Assembly: GCF_004522215.1 (NCBI RefSeq)
Contig: NZ_SDLR01000004.1
Span: 558,001-622,000 of the forward strand
DNA length: 64,000 nt
Direction of reading: 5' to 3'
Origin: Ammoniphilus sp. YIM 78166
Lineage (GTDB): Bacteria; Bacillota; Bacilli; Aneurinibacillales; RAOX-1
Positions within the stretch are counted from its first letter, which is position 1, and each line of letters starts with the position of its first letter. Below the pieces are notes generated by a model. The model was not told the DNA's origin and made no database searches. It saw only the letters and a program-made list of their open reading frames with translations. Positions 26,118 through 35,940 of this stretch are shown here, piece by piece. Position numbers and translations under genes: made by a program.

Positions 26118-27464
26118 ATGGTACATGTCGAGCTAAGAGATGCTCCTAAGTTAGACCGAATACAGCAACTAAGGAAAATCGCAAAAGCAGAGCATCTGGA
26201 TTTTCCTAACAACGTACTTGAATATATAGTCAATCAACAAGATCTGAATCCTAAAGCGCAAGAAGATGCACTAATTCGAATAATGGCGTATTCTGCAGTT
26301 GTAAACCGAGAGATTGATCTTGAGCTTGCTAAGGAAGCACTAAATTTAGTAAGTCATAATAAACGCTTTAAAATACAGCCAAAAAGAGCTATTCTTGCTA
26401 CCCTATGCAGTATTCTCATGCTTGCAGGTTGTAATGCAAGTGACAGCATGGGTACAGAAGCAGTTGCTCCTGTAATTGAAACCCAGGGAGAAGCCGCCAA
26501 AACTACCATACATCAAGATATCGTATTGAGTGGCCGAACGGAGCCTTATCAGGAAATCTTTCTTTCACCAGCAGTTTCAGGAATTATTAAGGAGGTTTAT
26601 GTTGAATTAGGTTCTAAAGTAAGTAAGGGAGATAAGCTAGCTCTTATGTTCGAAGGAGACTTAGCTCATCAAGTTCGTCAAGCAGAGGCAAAGGTAAAGA
26701 CAGTTGAAGTCAATGCCCAAATTCAAAAGATAGAGCAACAGATTGCTTTAAATCAAATGAAAGTTGCATTAAGTGCTGACGGTTCGTACGATATTGAAGA
26801 GGTGAATTTTGCTGTTAAACAAGCTGAAATTGCTTTGGAGGATGCACGACAAAACCTAGAGAACAACCAATTTTTATTTGAGCAAGGCGCGATCCCGCAG
26901 GTGCAGATAGAGAAGGATCAAAAGGCGGTCGTCCAAGCAGAACAACAGCTCAATAGAGCAAAGCAACTCGTTATACAAAGAAGTACAAAGGCTTCTAGTC
27001 AAAAGGAGACCGATCAGGTTATTTCTAAATTGCAGCAAGAATCCACACTGGCTGCATCCAAGCTAAGTAAAATGGGCGTAGAACAAGCTAAAGCAGACCT
27101 TGAAATTATTCGATATCGATTAAATAACCTAGCTGTAGAGGCTCCCATCAACGGATATATTACAAAGAAGAATGCAGTAATCGGCGCATCGGTTTCCCAG
27201 GGACCTATGTTCGTTATAACTAACATAGATCAGATATATGTGAACGTCAATGTTCCTGAAGCAATGTTAAATAAAGTGAAGGTGGGGCAGACTGCTATTG
27301 TAAGTATTCCGAGCTTAGGAATAAGTCTAGAAGGAAAGATTACTTATATTGCCCAAGCAGCAAATGGGGATGCACCAACCTTCCCGGCCAAGATATTGTT
27401 GAACAACGATAATCATGAAATTAAGGCCGGCATGCAGGCGCAAGTAAGTGTTAAGAGTGAGTGA
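26118..27464 (+). CDS. DnaA-lid-like domain fused to an HlyD/RND-type adaptor
   Basis: 448 residues. Residues 12-78 (RIQQLRKIAKAEHLDFPNN, ALIRIMAYSAVVNREI) strongly resemble the helical lid after the AAA+ core of DnaA. Then a basic stretch and a lipoprotein-like segment (ILATLCSILMLAGC, lipobox L-A-G-C at 102-105), followed by a periplasmic-adaptor architecture: lipoyl half-motif, long coiled coil (about 180-300), and VEAPINGYITKKNAVIGASVS with a beta-barrel. No good internal start lies before the lipobox, so the fusion appears real; the hydrophobic segment would be an internal anchor. It may pair with the TolC-like protein at 51765 to move material across the cell wall. Ribosome binding site GTGGAGGC. 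Confidence 0.75.
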   Translation: MVHVELRDAPKLDRIQQLRKIAKAEHLDFPNNVLEYIVNQQDLNPKAQEDALIRIMAYSAVVNREIDLELAKEALNLVSHNKRFKIQPKRAILATLCSILMLAGCNASDSMGTEAVAPVIETQGEAAKTTIHQDIVLSGRTEPYQEIFLSPAVSGIIKEVYVELGSKVSKGDKLALMFEGDLAHQVRQAEAKVKTVEVNAQIQKIEQQIALNQMKVALSADGSYDIEEVNFAVKQAEIALEDARQNLENNQFLFEQGAIPQVQIEKDQKAVVQAEQQLNRAKQLVIQRSTKASSQKETDQVISKLQQESTLAASKLSKMGVEQAKADLEIIRYRLNNLAVEAPINGYITKKNAVIGASVSQGPMFVITNIDQIYVNVNVPEAMLNKVKVGQTAIVSIPSLGISLEGKITYIAQAANGDAPTFPAKILLNNDNHEIKAGMQAQVSVKSE

Positions 27465-27468
27465 TGCT

Positions 27469-28569
27469 ATGAAGATATTAATTATTGCTGGATATACTCC
27501 ATCATTAGTCAATTTTAGAGGCGATTTAATTAAGGAAATGGTAAAAAGGGGACATGAAGTTGTTGCTCTTGGTCCAGAAACGGGCTATGAAGAGGATATA
27601 AATAAACTGGGTGCAAAATTCCTTCAGTTACCTCTTGAAAGAGCAAGTACTAATCTCCTTAAAGATATCTTGTTAGTTAAAAGAATGACTAGCATCATTA
27701 AGGATGAAAAGCCGGATGTTGTATTTGCTTATACAATCAAGCCCGTTATCTACGGCTCTATTGCTGCTCGTCTTTCAGGAGTGAAATCTATATTTTCTAT
27801 GATAACTGGACTCGGGTATGTATTTCTTGCTAGTGGGGCGAAGGCTTTTCTAATTAGGAGATTATGCAAGGCCCTTTATTTTTTAGGACTTCGAAATTGT
27901 GTTAAGGTCTTTTTCCAAAATCCTGATGATATGAGGGAATTTATGAACTTAGGAATTACCAATCATCATAAGAGCATATTGATTCATGGGTCAGGTGTCA
28001 ATCTTAATCAATTTGAACCTGTTCCGCTACCCGATAAGCCAGTGTTTCTAATGATAGCCCGGATCCTTAAGGATAAAGGAGTAATTGAATATCTGACAGC
28101 AGCCCAAAAAGTAAAAAAGATTTATCCAGAAGCTAGGTTTCAGCTTCTTGGTCCCTTTGATATAAACCCAAATTCTTTAAGCTATGAAGATATAAAGCCT
28201 TATATAGAAGATGGCAGTGTGGAGTATCTAGGAGAAACAAAAGACGTAAGGCCGTTTATTTCGGGCTGTGCTGTTTATGTTCTACCATCCTATAGGGAAG
28301 GTACACCGCGGACGGTTTTAGAGGCAATGGCTATGGGGAGATCGGTTATTACAACTGATGTTCCCGGCTGTCGTGAGACTGTAGTAAATGGATTGAATGG
28401 ATTTCTAGTACCTGCAAGAGAAGTTAATCCTTTGGCAGAGAAGATGACCTGGATGATTAATAATAGAGCAGATGTACTAAGAATGGCCCGAGAGAGCAAC
28501 AGGATTTGTCGAGAGAAGTATGATGTCAGAAAGATAAATGAAACGATACTTTCGGCTATGAATTTATAA
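27469..28569 (+). CDS. GT4-family glycosyltransferase (EpsD-like)
   Basis: 366-residue cytoplasmic GT-B glycosyltransferase. The N-terminal acceptor domain (MKILIIAGYTPSLVNFRGDLIKEM, KPDVVFAYTIKPVIYGSIAA) and the C-terminal nucleotide-sugar domain with LPSYREGTPRTVLEAMAMGRSVITTDVPGCRETV (E-x7-E motif) are clear. The N-terminal sequence resembles transferases adding HexNAc to undecaprenyl-PP-linked sugar, such as PglA. Start at ATG 27469 rather than a GTG 21 bases earlier inside the adaptor gene. Nearly overlaps the next gene. Confidence 0.88.
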   Translation: MKILIIAGYTPSLVNFRGDLIKEMVKRGHEVVALGPETGYEEDINKLGAKFLQLPLERASTNLLKDILLVKRMTSIIKDEKPDVVFAYTIKPVIYGSIAARLSGVKSIFSMITGLGYVFLASGAKAFLIRRLCKALYFLGLRNCVKVFFQNPDDMREFMNLGITNHHKSILIHGSGVNLNQFEPVPLPDKPVFLMIARILKDKGVIEYLTAAQKVKKIYPEARFQLLGPFDINPNSLSYEDIKPYIEDGSVEYLGETKDVRPFISGCAVYVLPSYREGTPRTVLEAMAMGRSVITTDVPGCRETVVNGLNGFLVPAREVNPLAEKMTWMINNRADVLRMARESNRICREKYDVRKINETILSAMNL

Positions 28570-28585
28570 AATGGGAGAGTTGAAT

Positions 28586-29887
28586 GTGATAAAGGAATTG
28601 AACGAAGGTGTAGCAAGTATTGCGATCATTGGACTGGGTTACGTGGGCTTACCGTTAGCCGTAGCATTTTCAAAAAAGGCTAGGGTAATAGGATTTGACA
28701 TCAATAAGGAAAAAATTAAACTCTACCAACGAGGTACGGATGTTACCAATGAAGTAGGTCATGAAGGGCTGAGGGATTCCTCCATATACTTCACTAGTAA
28801 TCCCGATGACATTCGCCAAGCAAGTTTTATTATTATCGCAGTTCCAACACCGATAGATCAACATAATAATCCTGATCTTGGTCCTATTATAGAGACAAGC
28901 TGTATTGTTGGGCAAAATTTGAGAAAAGGAGCAATTGTCGTTTATGAGTCAACAGTCTATCCCGGGGTAACGGAAGAAGTTTGTTTACCCATACTTCAAA
29001 GGGAGTCGGGGTTAGTTTGTGGAGTTGATTTTAAAATAGGCTATTCACCGGAACGGATTAATCCGGGTGACAAAATACACAGATTAGAGAATATTACGAA
29101 AGTTGTATCTGGAATGGATGAAGAAAGCTTAGGATATATTGCAGAAGTTTATGAAATGGTAGTTGAGGCTGGTGTATATAGGGCTCCGTCTATTAGGGTA
29201 GCAGAGGCTGCAAAAGTAATAGAAAATGCACAGCGTGATATTAACATTGCCTTTGTGAATGAACTCTCAATCATTTTTAATAGAATGAGCATTGATACGT
29301 GTGAAGTACTGCAGGCGGCAAGTACAAAGTGGAACTTCCTTCAGTTTACTCCAGGGCTTGTCGGAGGACACTGTATAGGTGTTGATCCTTATTATTTGAC
29401 CTATAAAGCAGAAGAAATGGGTTATCACCCTGAAGTTATTCTTGCTGGTCGCCGTATCAATGATAACATGGGCAAATATGTTGCTGAAAATATAGTCAAG
29501 CAATTAATTAAGGATAATTGTCCTGTGAAGGGCGCTAAGGTCCTGATCATGGGAGTTACTTTTAAAGAAAATGTTCCGGATGTGAGGAATTCTAAAGTAG
29601 TAGATATTGTTCGAGAACTCCATGAATATGGAATTGATACTTATGTCATCGACCCCCATGCGGATGAATATGAAGTTTGGAAGGAATATGGCTTTGAATT
29701 GGCAGGAAATGATATTCCGCCAGTAGATGCAGTCGTCATGGCTGTGAATCATAAAGAATATACAACACTGAGCCTGGATTCTATTCGTCAAAGATTGGCT
29801 TGTGATAGGAATGTTTTGGTTGATATCAAGGGCTTATTTAATAAAAGTGAAGCCGAAGCAAGTGGCTATAGCTATTGGAGGTTATAA
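28586..29887 (+). CDS. UDP-HexNAc 6-dehydrogenase (WbpA/TviB-like)
   Basis: 433 residues of the UDP-glucose/UDP-N-acetylhexosamine dehydrogenase family. N-terminal NAD domain IIGLGYVGLPLAVAF, catalytic Cys in GLVGGHCIGVDPYYL, and the C-terminal domain with GVTFKENVPDVRNSKV. The segment YSPERINPGDKIHRLENITKV is typical of enzymes that oxidise UDP-GlcNAc (Vi-antigen TviB group) rather than UDP-glucose. With the following epimerase it should make UDP-GalNAcA. I prefer the GTG at 28586 behind GGGAGAG; ATG 28571 has no ribosome binding site. Confidence 0.9.
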   Translation: MIKELNEGVASIAIIGLGYVGLPLAVAFSKKARVIGFDINKEKIKLYQRGTDVTNEVGHEGLRDSSIYFTSNPDDIRQASFIIIAVPTPIDQHNNPDLGPIIETSCIVGQNLRKGAIVVYESTVYPGVTEEVCLPILQRESGLVCGVDFKIGYSPERINPGDKIHRLENITKVVSGMDEESLGYIAEVYEMVVEAGVYRAPSIRVAEAAKVIENAQRDINIAFVNELSIIFNRMSIDTCEVLQAASTKWNFLQFTPGLVGGHCIGVDPYYLTYKAEEMGYHPEVILAGRRINDNMGKYVAENIVKQLIKDNCPVKGAKVLIMGVTFKENVPDVRNSKVVDIVRELHEYGIDTYVIDPHADEYEVWKEYGFELAGNDIPPVDAVVMAVNHKEYTTLSLDSIRQRLACDRNVLVDIKGLFNKSEAEASGYSYWRL

Positions 29888-29890
29888 ACA

Positions 29891-30895
29891 GTGGGCTATG
29901 AAAAAGTGTGTTTTGAAGAAGATACAATGTTTCTAGTAACCGGTGCAGCAGGCTTTATTGGCTCCAATCTTGTAGAAGCTCTACTTAATTTGGGAATGAA
30001 AGTGAAGGGACTGGATAATTTTTCAACAGGTAAATTTGAAAATATAAAAATGTTCCTGGACCACCCTAATTTTAAGTTTACAGAAGGGGACATACGTGAT
30101 TTTGATACTTGTGTTGAAAACTGTAAAGGAGTTCAATATATCCTTCATCAAGCAGCACTTGGATCTGTACCTCGTTCGATAAAATATCCGTTAATGTATG
30201 AGGAGAATAATATTCAAGGGACCTTGAATATGATGGAGGCGGCCCGTTTAGCTGGGACGGTTAAGAGGTTTGTGTATGCATCCTCTTCATCTGTCTATGG
30301 TGATTCCCCGAAATTTCCTAAGAAAGAAGGGGAAGAAGGAAACTTGCTCTCTCCCTATGCAGTAACAAAGAAGGTGAATGAATTCTATGGAGATCTTTAC
30401 ACCCGGTTATATGGATTAGATTGTATTGGGCTGCGTTATTTTAATGTTTTTGGCCGTAGACAGGACCCCTATTCGCAATATGCAGCTGTTATTCCAGTGT
30501 TTGCTGAAAAATTGATCTCCGGACATTCGCCAACCATTCATGGTGATGGGAAACAAAGCCGAGACTTTACCTATATTGAGAATGTTATAGAAGCAAATCT
30601 TAAAAGCTGTGCAGCCCCAATTAGAGCGTGCGGAAAATCTTATAATATCGCTTTTGGTCAAAGATTTACGCTGAACGAAATGTATTGGAAAATGTGTAGT
30701 TTGCTAGGAGTTTACATCCAACCAATTTATGGACCTAAAAGGAATGGTGATATTCAGCATTCTCTTGCGGATATTTCCCTGTCCGCCCAAGAATTGAGCT
30801 ACGAACCAACCTGGGATTTCGAGGGCGGCTTTGAACAATCGATTAAATGGTATAGGCGATATCTAGGAGAACTAACGATTAAGGTTGGTGAATAG
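29891..30895 (+). CDS. UDP-HexNAc(A) C4-epimerase (WbpP/TviC-like)
   Basis: 334-residue SDR enzyme. NAD motif LVTGAAGFIGSNLVEALL, catalytic SSSVYGDSP and YAVTKK, and the tell-tale FNVFGRRQDPYSQYAAVIPVF of WbpP/TviC-type epimerases acting on N-acetylated sugars. The N-terminus carries about 12 extra residues before the Rossmann motif, as in WbpP. GTG start, with GGAGG 9 bases upstream in the preceding gene. It converts UDP-GlcNAc(A) to UDP-GalNAc(A) and pairs with the adjacent dehydrogenase. Confidence 0.9.
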   Translation: MGYEKVCFEEDTMFLVTGAAGFIGSNLVEALLNLGMKVKGLDNFSTGKFENIKMFLDHPNFKFTEGDIRDFDTCVENCKGVQYILHQAALGSVPRSIKYPLMYEENNIQGTLNMMEAARLAGTVKRFVYASSSSVYGDSPKFPKKEGEEGNLLSPYAVTKKVNEFYGDLYTRLYGLDCIGLRYFNVFGRRQDPYSQYAAVIPVFAEKLISGHSPTIHGDGKQSRDFTYIENVIEANLKSCAAPIRACGKSYNIAFGQRFTLNEMYWKMCSLLGVYIQPIYGPKRNGDIQHSLADISLSAQELSYEPTWDFEGGFEQSIKWYRRYLGELTIKVGE

Positions 30896-30898
30896 TGG

Positions 30899-32833
30899 GT
30901 GTGTGGGATAAACGGATTAATTAATGTATCGAGAACGGGTGAAAGTGACAATCTGGGTTTCATTGCAAAAATGAATGAGCAAATCATTCATCGTGGACCA
31001 GATTCTGCTGGAGTTTATACCGATGAGTATGTTGGCTTAGGTATGCGTCGTCTTGCTATAATTGATATTAATAGCGGAGAACAACCCATATTTAATGAAG
31101 ATAGAAGCAAAGTTGTAGTTTTTAACGGTGAGATTTATAACTATCGTACCCTGCGTAATCGATTGGTTGGATGCGGGCATCATTTTCGTACAGAAAGTGA
31201 TACAGAAGTGATTGTTCATGCCTATGAGGAATATGGTGATGAGTTTCTGTGCCATTTAGAAGGTATGTTTGCATTGGCTTTATATGACATAAAAGAAAAG
31301 CGGCTTATACTCGCTCGGGATAGAGCAGGGGAAAAGCCGCTTTATTATTATAGGAATGGTAATAGATTGGCTTTTTGTTCCGAGTTAAAAAGTTTAATTA
31401 AAGTCTTTGACATTTCTAAGGAAGGAATAAATAGAGAGGCCTTAAATCAGTATCTTTCTTTAACCTATATCCCCGCACCATTGACCATTTATAATAAGGT
31501 CTATAAACTTATGCCCGGTCATTTTTTGTCATATAAGGAGGGAGATATAAAAGTTCAATCGTATTGGGATTTTAGACCAAGTTCTAGAAATTTTATAGAA
31601 GACTATGACCAATGCAAGACCGAGCTTCGCAAACGTCTTTTTGAATCTGTTGAGCGGCAAATGGTTAGTGATGTTCCGTTAGGTGCGTTTTTGAGTGGCG
31701 GTATAGATTCAAGCGTAATTGTTGGTATAATGTCCCGTATGTCTAATAGACCAATTGAAACATTTAGTATCGGATTTAAGGAGAAAGAGTTCGATGAATC
31801 CGAAAAAGCACTAGCTGTTTCAAAGCTGAATAAAACTAATCATCATCTTCATATCCTTACGCCAGAAAGTATACTTGAATATTTGGAAGTTATAGTTAGC
31901 AGTATGGATGAGCCTTTTGCAGATTCATCCATGCTACCTACATACTTCGTCTCTAAATTTACAAAAGAAAAAGTAACGGTAGCCCTTACGGGGGATGGAG
32001 GCGATGAATTATTTGGAGGATATAGCAAATACATGATTCACCGCTATTCTAAAATGTATAACTCTATCCCCCAATTTCTTCGAAAGGGAGTAATCGAACG
32101 TGTATTATACTCTGCACCAGATTCTAACAAGTATACCCGACAGGCAAGAAAGGTTGTGGAGAATAGTCATCTAGATGAGGTTGCTCGTCGCCGCAACATG
32201 ATGATGATGGGAGCCAATGAACAGCTGCGTTCCGAACTGCTGACTGAGGGTTACTATGATGCAGACAGTCTAGGATTTATTGGCCATAAGATTAATCAGT
32301 TATCTGATATGGATGAGCTTGCCCGTACATTATTCACAGACTTCAGCATTATTCTTGAGGGAGACATGCTTGCAAAGGTTGACCGAATGAGTATGCTTAA
32401 TTCTTTAGAAACGAGAGTGCCAATGCTAGACAAAGGGGTAATTGAGTTAGCCTTTCAAGTACCTTCGTACTTTAAAATAAAAGGGAATGTCCAAAAGTAT
32501 ATCCTTAAAGATACATTTTCCGATATGCTTCCCATGTCCATTATGAGGCAAAAGAAGCATGGGTTTGGGGTACCGTTGGATGTATGGTTTAGAGGGCCTC
32601 TCAAATCTGAATTATTACAATTAATAGACTATGACCGCTTGCAGTCTCAAGGAATATTCAACCCAGAAACGGTAAAGAGAATTGTTCATGAGCATTTAAA
32701 AGCGAAGAAGAATCATAGTTGGCTATTATGGAGTATTTATGTTTTTCAGAAGTGGTTTGATAATTACTTTGGTCAAACTTCGGAGCGGGAAATGACCGTT
32801 CAGGCGAAGGAGTTTACATATGGCTTTAATTAG
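30899..32833 (+). CDS. Glutamine-dependent amidotransferase, asparagine synthase family (WbpS/AsnB-like)
   Basis: 644 residues. Class II glutaminase domain begins MCGINGLIN with catalytic Cys2, then conserved IIHRGPDSAGVY and VFNGEIYNY; the synthetase domain has the PP-loop LSGGIDSSVIVG and TGDGGDELFGGY. Unlike the lasso cyclase at 53396, the catalytic Cys is intact. Directly downstream of the UDP-GalNAcA genes, it most likely amidates the uronic acid (as WbpS does in some O-antigens), not aspartate. GTG start; overlaps the next glycosyltransferase gene. Confidence 0.88.
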   Translation: MCGINGLINVSRTGESDNLGFIAKMNEQIIHRGPDSAGVYTDEYVGLGMRRLAIIDINSGEQPIFNEDRSKVVVFNGEIYNYRTLRNRLVGCGHHFRTESDTEVIVHAYEEYGDEFLCHLEGMFALALYDIKEKRLILARDRAGEKPLYYYRNGNRLAFCSELKSLIKVFDISKEGINREALNQYLSLTYIPAPLTIYNKVYKLMPGHFLSYKEGDIKVQSYWDFRPSSRNFIEDYDQCKTELRKRLFESVERQMVSDVPLGAFLSGGIDSSVIVGIMSRMSNRPIETFSIGFKEKEFDESEKALAVSKLNKTNHHLHILTPESILEYLEVIVSSMDEPFADSSMLPTYFVSKFTKEKVTVALTGDGGDELFGGYSKYMIHRYSKMYNSIPQFLRKGVIERVLYSAPDSNKYTRQARKVVENSHLDEVARRRNMMMMGANEQLRSELLTEGYYDADSLGFIGHKINQLSDMDELARTLFTDFSIILEGDMLAKVDRMSMLNSLETRVPMLDKGVIELAFQVPSYFKIKGNVQKYILKDTFSDMLPMSIMRQKKHGFGVPLDVWFRGPLKSELLQLIDYDRLQSQGIFNPETVKRIVHEHLKAKKNHSWLLWSIYVFQKWFDNYFGQTSEREMTVQAKEFTYGFN

Positions 32834-33935
32834 AATCTTGCATGCGATAGGAATCATGAATCGTGGTGGGGCAGAAACGCTAATCATGAATCTTTATCGA
32901 AATATTGACCGTTCTCAGGTTCAATTTGATTTTCTTACTCATCAATCTGAGGTAGGTGCTTTTGATGATGAGATTAGAAAAAACGGGGGACGAATCTACA
33001 CTGTGCCTTACGGTGTCAAAACAGGTCATTTCGCTTATGTAAGAGCCCTGAATGATTTCTTTCAAAATCACCCTCAATATAGGATTGTTCATTCCCACAT
33101 GAATGAAACTAGTGGAATCATCTTGCGCTCAGCACAAAAAAACAAGGTGCCGGTAAGGATTGCCCATAGTCATACAAGTAATCCCATCTATTCTTTGATT
33201 AAAACCTTATACTTTAAAGGGCTTGCCAAAAGGCTAATCCCTCACTATGCCACGCATTGCTTTGCTTGCTCGGAGACTGCCGGAAAATATATGTTTGGGC
33301 GCAAGATTACTGAAAAAGGGGAGATGATCTTACTTAAAAACGGTGTATCATCATCTCTTTTTTTATATAATCCAAATGTTAGAGATAAGATTCGATACGA
33401 AATGGGCATTGATTCTGATACGATGGTCATTGGGCATGTAGGCAGTTTTCAAGCAGTAAAGAATCATTCCTTTTTACTGGATGTTTTTGCTGAGGTCTAT
33501 AAATTGAAGAAGAAGGTCATTTTGTTGCTTGTTGGTGATGGAGCATTGCGGTCGGAGATGGAGCAAAAGGCCAGGAGCTTAGGCTTACATAAACATGTTT
33601 TTTTCCTTGGTATTCGTCAAGAAGTAGCTGAACTGATGCAATCAATGGATGTGTTTGTTTTTCCGTCATTGTTTGAGGGACTTCCTGTAACCCTTGTGGA
33701 AGCACAGGCAGCAGGATTACCTTGTATTATTTCTGATAACATTACAAAGGAAGTTGATATGGATGCTGGCTTGATTGAGTTTGCTCCATTAGGAGACGCC
33801 ACTTTTTGGGCGCATAAAATTTTGAGAACTTCTTGTGGTCGGGTAGATACAACCCAACATATTAAAAATAAAGGCTATGATATTTCCTCAATTAGTACTT
33901 GGATTCAGGAATTCTATGTTAGAGCATGGAGTTGA
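32820..33935 (+). CDS. GT4-family glycosyltransferase (EpsF-like, copy 1)
   Basis: 371 residues. N-terminus RILHAIGIMNRGGAETLIMN and VQFDFLTHQ, and the C-terminal VFPSLFEGLPVTLVEAQAAGLPCI donor motif mark the EpsF-like GT4 group. It is a clear paralogue of the gene at 35941. ATG lies inside the amidotransferase gene, so translation is coupled; it also overlaps the next gene by 10 bases. Donor and linkage are unknown. Confidence 0.88.
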   Translation: MALIRILHAIGIMNRGGAETLIMNLYRNIDRSQVQFDFLTHQSEVGAFDDEIRKNGGRIYTVPYGVKTGHFAYVRALNDFFQNHPQYRIVHSHMNETSGIILRSAQKNKVPVRIAHSHTSNPIYSLIKTLYFKGLAKRLIPHYATHCFACSETAGKYMFGRKITEKGEMILLKNGVSSSLFLYNPNVRDKIRYEMGIDSDTMVIGHVGSFQAVKNHSFLLDVFAEVYKLKKKVILLLVGDGALRSEMEQKARSLGLHKHVFFLGIRQEVAELMQSMDVFVFPSLFEGLPVTLVEAQAAGLPCIISDNITKEVDMDAGLIEFAPLGDATFWAHKILRTSCGRVDTTQHIKNKGYDISSISTWIQEFYVRAWS

Positions 33936-34825
33936 TTAATGTGCCTATTCTTACAGTATTTACCCCGACATTTAATCGGGGATATATTCTTCCCCGATGC
34001 TATGAAAGCCTAAAGCGCCAGACCAGTAGGGATTTCATATGGTTAATCATTGATGATGGATCAAGCGATAATACCAAAGAATTGGTGCAAGGCTGGATTG
34101 CGGAAGGTGAGCTAACCATACGCTATTACTGGCAAGAAAATAAAGGGATGCATGGCGCCCATAACACAGCCTATGAATTAGTAGATACGGAGTTAAATGT
34201 TTGTATTGATTCAGATGATTACATGCCTGTTGATGCCGTAGAAAAGATTATTAATTTTTGGAATCGATTTGGTAGCGATCAAGTTAGTGGAATTATCGGA
34301 TTAGACTCCTATACGGATGGAAGAATTATAGGGTTAAAGCTTCCACAACATGTTAAAAGTACTACTGTTTTCGATCTTTATCATAAACATGGCGTAACGG
34401 GAGATAAAAAGCTAGTCTATCGAACGGAATTAACACGAAGATATCCCTACCCCCTTTTTCAAGATGAAAAATTTGTAGGATTAGCATACAAATATTATAT
34501 GATAGATCAAGAGTATGAAATGCTGATCATGAATGAAATTATTTGCTGTGTAGAATATCTTCCCGATGGTTCTACAATGAATATGTTAAAGCAATATAGA
34601 AGAAATCCAAAGGGTTTTTCTTTCTACAGAAAGGAAATGATGAAGCTGCCATTTGCAGGGATTCTTTTTAAATTTAAGCAGGCCATCCATTACGTTTCTA
34701 GTAGCCTGCTATCTTCGAATAAACGCTTTATTAGTGAAGCTCCACTTCCTGCTCTAACGTTTATGGCCATTCCGTTTGGTATTCTGCTCTATTGCTATGT
34801 TCGGTCTAAAACGAGAACTTCCTAG
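33926..34825 (+). CDS. GT2-family glycosyltransferase
   Basis: 299 residues, GT-A fold. N-terminal VFTPTFNRGYILPRCYESLKRQT, then WLIIDDGSSDNT and the metal-binding DXD-like VCIDSDDYMP; ENKGMHGAHNTAYE is typical of EPS family-2 transferases. A C-terminal hydrophobic stretch (ALTFMAIPFGILLYCYV) suggests membrane association. Start chosen at ATG overlapping the previous gene. An inverting transferase for an EPS repeat-unit sugar. Confidence 0.87.
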   Translation: MELINVPILTVFTPTFNRGYILPRCYESLKRQTSRDFIWLIIDDGSSDNTKELVQGWIAEGELTIRYYWQENKGMHGAHNTAYELVDTELNVCIDSDDYMPVDAVEKIINFWNRFGSDQVSGIIGLDSYTDGRIIGLKLPQHVKSTTVFDLYHKHGVTGDKKLVYRTELTRRYPYPLFQDEKFVGLAYKYYMIDQEYEMLIMNEIICCVEYLPDGSTMNMLKQYRRNPKGFSFYRKEMMKLPFAGILFKFKQAIHYVSSSLLSSNKRFISEAPLPALTFMAIPFGILLYCYVRSKTRTS

Positions 34826-34856
34826 AATCATTAATATCAGGTGAAGGGATAAACCA

Positions 34857-35924
34857 ATGGCTATACTTTGGATTAATCTTGTTTTAGTGTATATTTTTTC
34901 CTTATATTCCAGGTATTTTAGTAAACGTTTATCATTAGTTCCGAATACAGTAAAACCAAACAAACTCATGATTTTCTGTGTTGTTTTGTCCTTAGTATTA
35001 ATATCCGGACTGCGAAATAATATAGGTGATACCATTGCATATATGCACATCTATACTCTGGGTAATTTTGGATGGAAGAATATCAAGTCCATGTCAGACC
35101 CTGGGTTCAAAGTACTTCAGATGTTATTAATCCAATTTTCAAAAGATCCCCAGATATTAATTTTTGTTACTGCATTAATAACCAATATAATTATTGTGAT
35201 CGTTTTATATCAATATTCGAGACTTATTGAAATAAGCCTCTATGTTTATATTGCGTCTGGTATGTTTTTGGTATCGATGAATGGAATTAGACAATTTCTT
35301 ACAGCAGCTATTGTATTTGCAGCCACAAAATATATTTTTTCCGGTAACTGGGTAAAATACACACTTGTAGTTTTATTTGCGGCGACACTGCACGCGAGTG
35401 CATTAATTCTTATTCCCATCTATTTTTTTGTTAGAAGAAAGGCTTGGACTAAATCAACGTATTTATTTATATTCATAGCAGTGATGTTAGTAATAGGGTT
35501 TAGTCAATTTTCAGAAGCTTTATTTTCTGTCCTAGAAGAAACTCAATATGGTCATTATAAGGATTTCCAAGAAGGTGGAGCAAGCATTATAAGAGTTGCT
35601 GTTACGGCTATTCCTATTATCCTTGCCTATTATGGCAGAGATAAGTTAAGGGAGCTGTTCCCCAATAGTGACTGCATTGTTAACATGTCTATATTGGGTT
35701 TGATTTTTATGCTAATTGCAACACAAAATTGGATCTTTGCAAGGTTCACCATTTATTTTGGGTTGTATGGCTTAATCTTAATTTCATGGGTCGTTAATTT
35801 ATTTTCTACTCGTGATCAAAAGCTTATTTACTTTTCAATATTAGGCAGTTATCTTGTTTACTTTTATTACGAGCATGTGATTGCTCTAGGAATTATCTAT
35901 AGAAGTGATTATATTGGATTTTAG
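34857..35924 (+). CDS. EPS polymerase (EpsG family, Wzy-like)
   Basis: 355 residues, about nine to ten transmembrane helices. The segment LISGLRNNIGDTIAYMHIY, with Arg-x-x-x-G-D-T, and GMFLVSMNGIRQFLTAAIVFAATKYI are characteristic of EpsG-type polymerases. It should join undecaprenyl-linked repeat units on the outer face of the membrane. Lies between two EpsF-like transferases, as in B. subtilis eps where epsF and epsG are neighbours. Confidence 0.85.
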   Translation: MAILWINLVLVYIFSLYSRYFSKRLSLVPNTVKPNKLMIFCVVLSLVLISGLRNNIGDTIAYMHIYTLGNFGWKNIKSMSDPGFKVLQMLLIQFSKDPQILIFVTALITNIIIVIVLYQYSRLIEISLYVYIASGMFLVSMNGIRQFLTAAIVFAATKYIFSGNWVKYTLVVLFAATLHASALILIPIYFFVRRKAWTKSTYLFIFIAVMLVIGFSQFSEALFSVLEETQYGHYKDFQEGGASIIRVAVTAIPIILAYYGRDKLRELFPNSDCIVNMSILGLIFMLIATQNWIFARFTIYFGLYGLILISWVVNLFSTRDQKLIYFSILGSYLVYFYYEHVIALGIIYRSDYIGF

Positions 35925-35940
35925 TTGCAGGGGGTAGGAG

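Noticed and set aside
30899..32833. Lasso cyclase inside the EPS operon
   Set aside because: The glutaminase Cys2 is intact and neighbours are UDP-uronic-acid genes; no precursor peptide is near.
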